A stretch of 64,000 nucleotides of DNA from Mesorhabditis belari (lineage: Eukaryota; Nematoda; Chromadorea; Rhabditida; Rhabditidae), in contig CAUEEP010000758.1 of the NCBI GenBank assembly GCA_958450365.1, forward strand, positions 1,882,565 through 1,946,564, given 5' to 3'. The notes beneath the pieces are model-generated. The model was not told the DNA's origin and ran no database searches. It saw nothing but the letters and a program-made list of their open reading frames with translations. The position numbers and the translations under genes are program-made. Position 1 is the stretch's first letter. Every line of letters begins with the position of its first letter. Below, one piece after another: positions 34,864 through 47,100 of this stretch.

Positions 34864-35084
34864 TCGAAAAAGGCAAAAAAAAAGATTGGTCTATTAACTG
34901 AGAAAAGAAGGGATTTGATGAGGAACTCTTCTCCTTTGGAAACCCTTGTGTTTCACCTCATGTGGAAACGCATGACTCCTGGGGTTATCATTTTTTATTT
35001 GTCTGCTCTAATCGTAGACTTAATCTTGATCAATCCTTTCTTCAGCTTTTTTTCAAACAAATTTACAATGATATGACGGACTTC

Positions 35085-35400
35085 GTCCGGTCAAGTCCGT
35101 CCGGTCAAGTCCGTCCGGTCAAGTCCGTCCGGTCAAGTCCGTCCGGTCAAGTCCGTCCGGTCAAGTCCGTCCGGTCAAGTCCGTCCGGTCAAGTCCGTCC
35201 GGTCAAGTCCGTCCGGTCAAGTCCGTCCGGTCAAGTCCGTCCGGTCAAGTCCGTCCGGTCAAGTCCGTCCGGTCAAGTCCGTCCGGTCAAGTCCGTCCGG
35301 TCAAGTCCGTCCGGTCAAGTCCGTCCGGTCAAGTCCGTCCGGTCAAGTCCGTCCGGTCAAGTCCGTCCGGTCAAGTCCGTCCGGTCAAGTCCGGTCAAGT
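35085..35400. repeat. Homogeneous 14-bp minisatellite (GTCCGTCCGGTCAA)n
   Basis: About 22 nearly identical copies. Because 14 is not a multiple of three, the unit is open in several frames and gives a 147-codon ORF of repeated KSVRSSPSGQVRPV, which is an artefact. Confidence 0.95.
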
Positions 35401-35404
35401 ATTA

Positions 35405-35835
35405 ATGACGATTATTTTTCAGTCTCACGTAAAGTCAATTTTTAAAAGATTTTGTTGTTTATTTTGCAGAAAGTTCTCAATATCTTTATGCTAGTTTTCA
35501 AGAAGAGATTCAAGGCTATCGAATGACTATAATATTGGATTGGAAAGTTAAAAATGGCGACCCTTTTTCACATCTATCTTTACAATGACCCAGTTCATCT
35601 ATTCACTCGCGATTTGCTCTATCAAAAAGCTCTATAAATTCTCGGCAAGAAGAAACTATTTGAGAGTTTTGAAGGGTTTTGTTTTTGAGCGCTAGAGAGA
35701 TTCAAGGCTATCAAATGAGTATAATAAATCAATTTAGTTTATCTTGAAATCTTCACCAAATTATCAGTAAAACAGCGACGACTACGCGGCTGTACGCTCA
35801 AAATGATGGCGTTAAAAATGTGTTAAAAGTAGATA
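35405..35835. repeat. Copies of dispersed repeat D
   Basis: Segments 35452-35540 and 35695-35835 match 130-315 (TAGTTTTCAAGAAGAGATTC, AGGCTATCGAATGA, TCTTCACCAA.TTATCAGTAA). Shorter matches are at 63366-63440 and 42693-42725. Noncoding. Confidence 0.75.
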
Positions 35836-37336
35836 GAGATGGACGCCCGTTTACTATCAAAGTTAAAGAGCTTTCTAGAATTTTCCCCAAGTCTATGTAA
35901 TCCAGAAAAAAGTTTACAGTAATCCTTTTTTTGTAATACCCATAGCCAGTGACTTTTTCGAGGTGTACTTTTGTGCCCGAAGATCTGAAACGCTCCCTTT
36001 CTAGCGCACTCAAATTTTTGCTCTTATCGTTTCCTTTTGAAAAAAATATGTGTAATTGACGTTTTTTTAGGTTTTGAACAGACTTTTTGGCCACCTGGCG
36101 GATAAAAATTCAATCGAATTGTTCTCTATCTTTCTCAAACTGATCGTATTTCTAAAGTCTCACTAGAAATTGTCAAATCCAAGATTTCCATTCATATTTG
36201 CCATCTAATGCGGAAAGGAATTCTCCTAAAGAACCCGAGTTCGTTATTTCTGCAAATATCGCGGAAGTTTCTTCGTTGTGTTTTATTTCAAATTTCCGTT
36301 TTCCGCAAAAATATTTGCGATTTGCTTATCGAGAGATTTGAGGATTTTTTTTTACTTTACGAAAATGCTCTTATTTTGGAATATTTTGGGAGCTCAAAAT
36401 GGGATATTCTGATTTTTGAAAACATTAATCTGATCTGATCAATCTGATCTGATTCAATCTTATTTGCTTTTAACTCTCTCTTCTTTTAAACTCTCTTAAA
36501 CTAAAAGTGAAGGACAAGCGAATCAGAGATATTCAAGATCAAAGGATTAAGATTTGTGAATAAGATTTCACAGAAAAGAGCTACTTTTCTGCACTGGTAT
36601 GATGTAATAGATGGAGAAAGTATACTAATACAGTTGAACTTCTCTATAAGGACCTTCTAAAAGGACCTTCTCTATAAGGACTAAAACTAAAAGTCTTTTA
36701 AACTTTTAAACTAAAAGTGCTGTGCTCTCTGGAGTGTACTTTGTGCTTAAACAAAGGCACACCTTTTCTAGTGTACCGATTTCTCATCCTCTTCTAGAAA
36801 AATAAAGAATCAAGTGCCCCAGGAGAGATGTGTTTAAGCTCAAAGTAACATTGAAGAAGAGGTCTACTCGGGGAAGAGTATGCCTACTGATCTTTAAGGT
36901 GCACTTTGTACACAAAAAATGTAAAAACATTCCTTCTGCAACACAAAATCAACTCAATTTTGAAGAAAAAGAATTCAATGCGAATTTGTTGTTTGGTGAG
37001 TACCAAGTACACTTTCGAAGGTCGTTACCGTACTTTTAACAAATTCACGACGAAGGGACGGTGAGTTTCTCGCTTTTTTGCTAGCCTGAGTCATCAGATC
37101 GACCCGTAAATTTGTGAGAATACCAAATCGATAGTGGGGAATCCAAATCCGGTGCTAGATTTTAAAAAATGTCTCCCTGGCAAGATTTTGTGCCTTTTTC
37201 GATTGGGTGACATGGCGCAGACATCCCAGACGTCCCGTCTCTCTCGACTCTCGTCCCAGCCGGCAGTTTTGTGAAAAACGGCCTCATCGTGAATGTGTTA
37301 AGCTACGTAATCTGATTTATATGCACAAAATTGTTA

Positions 37337-37562
37337 GTGCACCCTGAGCGTCGCCTAAATTGCTCGAAATCTCGAGAAGCGCTTATCAGAACCTATCGAT
37401 GTGCGGTCGGAAAATGTAGCTGACGACGAGATCTTGTGGGGATCTTGTGATGAGATCTTGTGGGAAATTTGAGTGTTGAGCTTCTGCAAAAGCTTGGAAA
37501 CCGTAAAATCGTCACCAACTCGGCTCGCCTGGGTGCACTACTATTAGAGAAGATACGGTATA
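37337..37562. mobile_element. MITE, family Q, one end lost
   Basis: The interior (CGAGAAGCGCTTATCAGAAC, GACGAGATCTTGTGGG, CGTCACCAACTCGGCTCG) is the inverse of 43700-43915. The right end is CACTACTATTAGAGAAGATA, then CGGTAT. Confidence 0.8.
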
Positions 37563-38159
37563 TGCACAAAATTCTTAGTTTACTAGAATTCTATTCAAAA
37601 TATCCCATTTATAGCAGAGAAATTCGACACTTTCCCTTTCAAAGTCCATCAAAATCCCAAAATTCATATTTTGCTTACTTTTCCTTCCAAGAAACCACAC
37701 AAAAATGAATAGAGAGATTCAGTTCATTACACTGATTCAATTAAGAAATCTCTTTTTTTTTCTGAGAAATTTTCATCAGGGTACAAATTGGGATAATCTC
37801 CTGCAATAATCGGCGGCTTTCATCCCCAATTCTCTCAAAATTCCCCATTTTTCCACATTTTTCGACATTTTTCTTGCTGATTTCTATTTTATAACCTTCA
37901 AATGACACTAAAATTAGAATTTTAATCTATTTTATAAATGTAAATGTTTTTTTTGAAGGATTTAGACGCGCACTGAGGTCATTTGCTTTGTTGGATTTCG
38001 ATTTATCCAAAAAATTTCTCCCCAAAATTTCTCTCAACTTTCTTTGAACTTTGCATATAAATTTAAATGCTTTTTATCTATTTTTATCTTTTTTTATCTC
38101 TTTTTTTTGATCTTTTATTTGTATAAATGAATATTTCAATGTTCAATTTTTCAGCCAAA

Positions 38160-41100
38160 ATGTGCTCTCTTGACGAGGATTTCCTGGTCGACTCCGAGCA
38201 CCCGACAGTCCAACGGATCATCACCGGTTTAGAGGAGTTTCAGAGGTGAAAAATGATTGCTATTTTTAAAATACCGACTGGGGCTACCAGTGGTGAATTT
38301 ATCGCATACACGAAATATATCAATCACAATACAACGACACACACAATACTAGGCTATATCTTAACTTAACCCACGTCATGACAGACGGCTCCCTAACCCT
38401 AAGCTCAATGGGGAACTAAATAGCTTTTTTGGTGGTGAAGGGAAGATGACGATGAAGGAGAAATAGAATTATTGTAATAGAATTATTGACATTGTAATCG
38501 TAAAACAATTTTTAACGTCAACGTCAAAGCGTACAACCACGTAGTCGTTACTCTTTCACTGAAAATTTTGTGTAAATCCAAAAATCAAAAATCAAAAGCC
38601 AAAAATAATCGTCATATTTTAAAATGACTACCGTAACCATTGTCTATAGTTATCCAATCATATACTTTGATATCTTTCAATATTCTCCATAAATCCTGTC
38701 TCAGTCAAAAGATTTAATAAAAATTCAAGGTTACAGTAGTTCTTTTTTTGCTAACTTTAAGTTGACTACAGGCTTACGGTAGTTTTCAAAAGTTGGACAT
38801 CTTTTAGAAAACACATCTTTAGCCCTGTCTGCGAGCTAGACTTTGTTTACGATCTAGTTCTAAAGCGCAGAAAAACTCACTATAGCCCGGCCCATCATCT
38901 GGGCCACCACTAACTAACAAGATAAAACGTTTACATTACATGTTCAGTCTAAATACAGTCGAACTTCACTATAATGGTATTGAAGGGTTCAAAAATCTCT
39001 ATATAACTATTCTAAAACGTGCCCTGTGCGGGCAACGATTTTATCTAATTAAGCACCTTTTAGAATTTCAAAATCGTTAGATAGAAAGTCATTATAGTAC
39101 TTACACTGTACTGACAAGCAGATTTTTTTGAGTTAAGTCCAGCTAAAACTAGCTGAATTTCTTTGCCCAAAAGATCTTTGACCCATTCCTTTGCAAGATT
39201 CAATTAGATTTCCAAAGAAAACTTTCTAAATTTCTAGATCTTCCTAAAAATATTCCGACAAAATTTCTTTTTTCAAAAAAGAGCTTCGATCTCTTCACTC
39301 AATTTTTCGACCCTAATTGGTCAGTGGAGCGGCTTACGGCTTTTTTTTGACATGACTAAAGTGAATGAAAAGCTTTCAAAGATCTTTGAATTAAAAATGA
39401 AATAAAGTTTGATTGTAAAATTAGAAAAATTAGAATTGTTTTAGAATCTACACAGTTTTAAATAAAAACAAAAGTTGAAACTAGGGCAGTTCGAAAAGTC
39501 GAAGCCGGGACTCAAACCCGCGATCCTTCGCTTAGCGTGCAACTGTGCTAACCAGTACACTACAAGGCACTCGATCTGCCTTACTCCAGAGGGAGTTAAG
39601 TAACATCGAAAACAATAAAATCGAAATTCTAGCTAGAAAAGCTTCTTTGAAGATTGTTTAGCTATATAAAAAGAACTGAATGCTCATAATTATTGAGCAC
39701 CATAGGAGTAGATCTAAAGTTGAAAAGCCAAAAATTTCAATTTTGTCTTTAAAATTTCTATCTTTTACAAATTGATTAAAATTCTTGGAAATAAATTCAA
39801 ATGAATTAGCTTAACCCAAGCTTGTTACAAGCTTAATCCAAGCTTTTCGTAAGCTTAACTCAAGTTTCTTGTAAGCTTAACCCAAGCTTGTTTTAAGCTT
39901 AATCCAAGCTTGTTGTAAGCTTAATCGAAGCTTCATAGGAATAGATCTAAAGCTTGCTCTAAAGCTTTCTAGCTAGAAAAGATTCTTTGAAGATTGGTTA
40001 GCTATATAAAAAGAACTGAGTGCGCATAATTATTGAGCGCCATAGGAATTGTGAATGAAAAGTGATTGCAAAGTGAATGAAAAGCTTTCAAAGATCTTAG
40101 AATTAAAAATGAAATAAAGATTGATTGTAAAATTAGAAAAATTAGAATTGTTTCAAACTTCAAACAAAATTCTTTCAGAATCTACACAGTTTTCCACCGA
40201 TACGCCTCGATTTTTATTTGTGTGGCCGGCGTGCTCGTGAATGTCGTTCACATTTTGGTTCTCTCAAGGCCAAGGTCGGAGTTTTTTTTCGATTTCTAAG
40301 CAATTCAGATATTTTTATAACTAATTTAGTATCTATTTGAGTCAATTATCGCAGTAAATTTGATATCTTTATGCCAAAATTGAAACCTCATTTCCTTACT
40401 GGACTGTTGTCTTTCAAGAGGGTACTTTGCGCTTTTATAATTAGATAAACACACCCTTTCTGGTGCATTTAATTCTTCATTTCTCTTAGAAAGCATTCTT
40501 CTATTGAACCAGTGCGCCAGGAAGAGCGGGTTTACACTTTTTGAACACAAATTACGCCGAACAATAACGTAACTAGACTTGCTTATCGATATTATCAATA
40601 CAAAAGGCAAGCTCTTCTTTGACCGTTCAGATCTCGCTTTCTAGAACAGCTATCAATCTGTAAATTGTTTCATTGAAAAGCCAAGAATGTCAGCTTTTGA
40701 TTGCTATCACATACATAGCAAATTCTCATAGTTGAGTGCTTTAAAAAGCTGATCAATCCTCATCGATACTTTTGATATTGATAAGTATCGATAAGGTTTA
40801 TGAGGTGGATCATTAAAAGGTGATCATTCAAAGAAAGTCGCTATGTATAAAATAGCAATCAAAAGCTGACATTCTTGGCTTTCTAATGAAACAATTTTCA
40901 GATTGATAGCTGTTCTAGAAAGCGAGATCTGAATGGTCAAACATGAGCTTACCGTTTGTATTGAAAATATCGATAAGCAAGTCTACTCGGAACTGTACCT
41001 AGCTCAGTTTCTTCAATTTTAGCATAAACATACGTCTTCTAGTGCACTTGAATATCTTGGTGTTAATTTGTTAATTTTGTTGATCAATCTTTTTCAGATT

Positions 41101-44100
41101 ACGTCGTTGTGCAGTGAACGCAGTGCTGACCGCAGTCGCCGTTTGCGATGTGGTGATCATGACCTCGTACACCATTTATCTCTTTCGTTTTCGCATTTTT
41201 CAGGTAAATTTTGAAAAATATTGTTACTATAATAGGTGGTCGTGTCTAGAACTTTGCATTAGTATAATCTAGCGTTTAGTTTGTGTATTCTCACCGTATT
41301 ACTATAATAGATTACTATAATGTCCAGAGCGTACAGTACCCAGTACCAGGCCAGTACCCAACCAGTACCAGTACCAGACCAGTACCCAACCAGTACCAGG
41401 CCGGGCCGGGCCGGTACCCAACCAGTACCAGGCCAGGCCAGTACCCAACCAGTACCAGTACCAGGCCAGTACCCAACCAACACCAGGCCAGGCCAGTACC
41501 CAGCCAGTCCCAAGCCAGGCCAGTACCCAACCAGTACCAGGCCAGGCCAGTACTAATTTAAAAATATTTACCTAACAATACGGATGAAAGATATTGAGCT
41601 AAGTGAACTGTAGATTGTCTAGAGCTCACTTGTTTTAAAAGCGAACTTTCTTGATTGAATTTGGGTATCGAAAAATTGTCGACAATTCCAACGTTGTCCA
41701 ACTTTAGACAATCTGTAGATTGTCTGTAGTTCACTTAGCTCAATATCTTTCATCAGTATTCTTCATTTTCTCTCTAAAAACTCTTTGAATCTATTTTGTA
41801 AACAAAAATCCCCCCCAAAAAAAAAGAAACAAAAACTATCAAGATCACAAAGAAATTCTTTTACAGACATTTCCATTCAACAACATTCAGAGAATAAGGA
41901 AAATATTTGGTAATTAGGGGGGAAAACAAGTGAAAGTTTCCAATTAAAGGCAGCTGTTTGTAGAAAATTCTCGTTTTCTTTTTTTTGAGAACAATTTTTA
42001 CATCCAGTGATTACATTGATTCTTCATTTTCTCTCTAAAAACTGTTTGAATTTATTTTGTAACCAAAAATCCCCCAAAAAAAAAACAAAAACTGTCAAGA
42101 ACATGAATTCCCATTTAGGGAATTTAGGTTAAAAAAAAGAAAAATAAAAAAAATAAATGAAAATTGCGGAAATTCTCTGTGAAAAGATGAGTGAATTATT
42201 GAGGGTTTTCCAGCAAACAAATCTATATCAAATTAGAAGAAAATAGTTTCAAATTAGAAAGTTTGTGTAAAAATTTTAAATCTCATTCGTTTCATATAAG
42301 TTCTTAAAGTGAAAAAATGAAAAATCATCAAAAATGTGCCTATTTTTGTTAGTCAATCTAAGCAATAGCCAATAATGAAGCTTAATAAAGCCCTATTTTT
42401 ATAGAAATTAACTTTCAAAAAGGTATTAAAGCAGAAAAAGACAGAAAAAAGACATTTTTAAAGACTCCAAACTCGAATTTAACGGTTTTCCCATTTTTTT
42501 TTTCTACTGCTCGACTAGGGTTGTTAAAGTCATTCAAAAATGTTACGGTTCCTCTATTCTATGTAAAATTACGCATAGATTCTTGTTTTTCTTGATTAAT
42601 TCTTGTTTTTCATCTTAGATTAAAGTATTTTCTTAGAAAGTCAAAAAAAAAGATGCATTAAACGCCACACTATATATGCGGCACTCTGTAAAACAACGAC
42701 TACGCGCGTGTACGCTCAAAATACGCCTCAAGCATTTGCTAACGATAAATTTGCAGACAGAAGGCGGGTATTCGTATGCGTGGATGGTTTTCCTGAAATC
42801 CCATGTCTCTGTCTCTGTCGCTCTTCATGCAATCACTCTCTACATGGGCGCTGCTTTGGCGTTCATTCGATGGCGAGCGTTGGGCAATATTCAAAGCAGA
42901 TGGTTGTTGCCGGTGACTGCTTGGTGGGATTTTCGATAGAGCTCTTAATACTGTAGATTAGTGTACTGCAGCTGTTACTGTACTGTACTGTAGCTGTTAC
43001 TGTAGCTGTTTTTGTAGGGGATGTACCCTAAGTACTGTAGCTTTACTCAGCTTAGCTCCTACTAGGTCTCCTATGCACTATAAGATTTCTATAGCTTCCT
43101 CCTACTCTTCTAGTTTAAATATTATAGAAAAAAAGGAATTCAGTGTACTAAAAAGAGAATTTTTACAAATTTCAGCACACCTTTTTTTGAGTTATTTTGC
43201 AAAAAGTTCACCAAGATCACGAAAACCAAGAAAACGGCCAAACAGGGCTCAAAATTTTCTGGAATTTGGACAAAAGAAAAGAGTTGAGTCCTTTCCCCTT
43301 TTCCCGGTTGAAATTCATTGAGAAAAACTGAGAAAAAGTGAAAAATTCAAATTCATTGCACGAAATTTCTCTTTTTCACAAATTCGCTCAAGTGTGGAGA
43401 AAAATTTAGTCTTAAGGAATTTCTTTGAAAGAGTATTTTACGCAAAAACAGGAAGTACGCAAATTTCGGGAGCTAAAAAGCTAAAAATTTCTCTTTTCTT
43501 CAGCACCTACACTTTATAGAAATAGAAGAAATGGGGAAATATGCAAAAAAAAAATTGAAAAGTGATTTCATAATAAAGGAAAGATCGAAAATCGGGAAAG
43601 CAGCTGAAAAAAGTTGAGTTTTGTTTTAGTTGAATATCTACAGTACACCGGCTCAGTGAGGCTTTCATTTGACTTTTGGGGATTCAGTTATCTGTATTCT
43701 CTCTAATAGTAGTGCACCCCGGCGAGCCGAGTTGGTGACGATTTTACGGTTTCCAAGCTTTTACAGAAGCTCAACACTCAAATTTCCCACAAGATCTCAT
43801 CACAAGATCCCCACAAGATCTCGTCGTCAGCTACATTTTCCGATCCCACATCGATAGGTTCTGATAAGCGCTTTTCGAGATTTCGAGCAATTTAGACAAA
43901 GCTTAGGGTGCTACTATTAGAGAGAATACGGTATCTGTATTTGGGTTGAGGCTGTAGAATTATCAGTACTTGTTCATAGAAACGGTAACGATTTCATTTG
44001 ACTTTTGGAATTCAGTTAACTGAATAACTGAATCCCGAAAAGTCAAATGAAATCGTTACCGTTTCTATAAACAAGATAGAATTATCGGCACTTGTTTATA

Positions 44101-47100
44101 GAAACAAATTTGACATAGCACCTAATTTCCCTATCTTCTGTGCATTTTAAAATATACATTTATTCACAAGAATAATATGGTACAAACAATACAAAAGCAC
44201 AACGCTTAACATAATGTAGGAAAGCAAACAAAAAAAGAGCTAATAAGCTAGCCGGGATTGAACCATTGACCTCTCGACTAACGAGGGAAAGGCACGAACT
44301 TCCCGTGAGCTTTCGTTTACATACATCTTACTAAATCGAGTATAGAGATTCATAAACTGAAATCTGCCAAATTGAGTTAAAGCTTTAAATGGCGCTTTTC
44401 AATCACTGGAGCATGAGCACTGCCTAATGGATTGCAGGATTGGCTCTCGGTAGTAAGGTCGGGGCTTAGCCCCACTCTTCTGCTTTGGTCTAGCCCCACT
44501 CTTCTGCTTTTTTTCCCTTAAATGTCATACTCTACATTGTAACTGTAACATATAACAAAGCAAAAGGTTAAAGGTTAAAATCTATGAAACGCGATCATCA
44601 ACCATCCAAAGCAATAACAATTTTCACAATGCGAACATCTGATAAAAGCAAAGTGCGTGCGTTGTTTTTTCAAATTACGATTGACATCACAATGAGCAAT
44701 GAACGGTTAAAAACCTGTAAAGAATTCAATTTAAAGAATAAAAACCAAAAACCAAGAGTGGGAGCAAATCCCGATCTTCCTAGCGAAGAGGCCGTCCCAT
44801 TATCCACTAGGTCACCCGTGCCCATAACCCTGTGATTCAAAAAGCGCGCTTTAAAGCTTATCTTCGAAATTTCAATTGAATGCATTTGCAAGCTTATTTG
44901 GCAGATTTAGATTTCAGATTCTGAATCTCCATACTCGATTTAGTAAGATGATCCGGAAACAAAAACTCGCGGGAAAATCATGCCTTTCCCGACTAAGATA
45001 CAGGGCTCTTAGCCAGTCACCCATGGCGGTCATTAAAAGTTTAAACTTAAAGTTAGTTAAACAGTTAAGTTAGTTAAACATTGTAAAAGTCTCAAGATGA
45101 ACTTGAACTTTCCAGGAACATGTTCTTCATGGTCTCCGTGGCGATCGCGGTGTTGACGATTCCGACATTCGTCCTTCATCACATCTATTTGGTCGATTCA
45201 ACAGAGACGAGTACATCAATAGCTGGTCAGTTATAATAGTTAAAGAAATATTGAAAGTATTAAAATCTTATCATTTTCTCACAGGTTAACAAATTAGCAT
45301 TTACATTAACACAACAAATAACTAAGCTTCAAATAAAATTTGTCTACATAAGGAAAACGCAGATCTTATAAGGAAAAAATCAAAGACTCTTATCCAGTCT
45401 TTAACTGAATATCTTTAAGAGAAAGATATGGATCCAAGGTGTATGGAAGAGCCAATTGAAACTGGAGGAGCGAATAACTGAATATCTTTAGAAGGAATGG
45501 CTGGACCCAGCGAGGGTTTGTACTCACTCGAGTTCGCTCATTTACCCTGTGCACTTTATCGTTTCAATCTTTGGATTGTGGCCATTGTCATGAAGGTGAG
45601 AAATGAAAAAGATCGTATATGAGCTAATTTTATAAATTTTCCGTAATCAACTACAATGTTTGCATACAGTGATCCTAATTTTGACTGAGCCTCGTGATCC
45701 CTCATTGAATCCAAACTCATTACGATTACGATGGCTTTGTCTTTTGTCTTAGGTCTTTTTGGGTCTTTATCCACGATATTATCTTATATGCCGTCATGGC
45801 CAAGTGGTTAGGAGTCTTGTATCCTAGTCAGGAGATCACGGGTTAGGAGTCTTGTATCCTAGTCAGGAGATCACGGGTTAGGAGTCTTGTATCCTAGTCA
45901 GGAGATCACGGGTTAGGAGTCTTGTATCCTAGTCTGGAGATCACGGGTTAGAAGTCTTGTATCCTAGTCAGGGATCTCAGCGGCTAGAAAATAGCTTTTT
46001 CCATGCAGATGGGTTTTTTTCACTGCTCATCTTTATGGTATTAGGGTTCTGTGTCTGTATTTGTTTTTGTTACATTATTCATGTTCACTTACTTACTTAT
46101 TATCTATCTAGTTATCTAGTTAGGGTTTATCTAAAATTTGGTATTCAGGCAGCGCCATGTGCCCTCTTGTTGTGGTTCACGATCGCGTTGGTGTTAAAGT
46201 TGAGAGCAACTGATGAGAAAAGGCATCATTTATACTCGAAAAGTTTCCGAAAACACATCAAGAAGACCACTGTGCCTGACAGGTTTTTGCGATCAATGAA
46301 ATTAGAATTAAAATTAAAATAAACGAATTTCAGAACAACATATATGCTGTTGATTTTGCTGGCCGTTTTCCTCGTCACCGAGCTGCCGCAAGGGATTTTG
46401 GCGCTTTTCAATGGTTGGCTTTTGATCGTAATTAGGAAATATTTACAATAAGGAAAGCTGAATATCTTACAGTTTTTAAGATTTAGTTTAAATTGAAAGG
46501 GTAAGCTGGGAAGGATAAGCTGGTATCACTTTTTTAATTACTTTCTCAATCGATCATCAAAGGCACTCAACTTATTAGCTTTATTTGTACAAGCTGTGCA
46601 GGGTGTGCAGGGTGTAAAAGAGCTGTGTCTGTCTGTTTGTCTGTCTATCTATCTATCTGTCTGTCTGTCTATCTATCTGTCTGGCCGTCTGTCTATCTAT
46701 CTATCTGTCTGTCTATCTATCTATCTGTCTGTCTGTCTGTCTGTATGTCTGTCTGTATGTCTGTCTGTCTGTCTGTATGTCTGTCTGTCTGTCTGTATGT
46801 CTGTCTGTCTGTCTGTCTGTGCGCACTATTCCTCCGCGCCAAGCGGGCCGTTTCAAATATCTTTGTGCAGGGTGTGAGAGGGTACCGATGGGGCAATGAT
46901 TATTAGATATTTATTCCGAATATAACACAATTACTAACCTAGCGAGAAAATATAATAAAATAGAATCAATCGTTGGTTCAGTGTTTCAAAGTCAAAGAAA
47001 AGCAAAGAAAAGCAATACAAAGTGGCCTCCGTCCATTTTTATCACACAAAACAGTCTTTAGAGGAAGGACAGGAGAGTCAAAGATATTCAAAATCAAAAC

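Noticed and set aside
34962..35405. 147-codon ORF of repeated KSVRSSPSGQVRPV
   Set aside because: Produced by the 14-bp minisatellite, which stays open in several frames; no splice or start context.
41259..41561. Four overlapping ORFs rich in Gly/Trp or Pro/Gln
   Set aside because: Minisatellite translated on both strands.
46596..46906. Two 93-codon Cys/Leu/Ser-rich ORFs
   Set aside because: Tetranucleotide microsatellite inside a GPCR intron.
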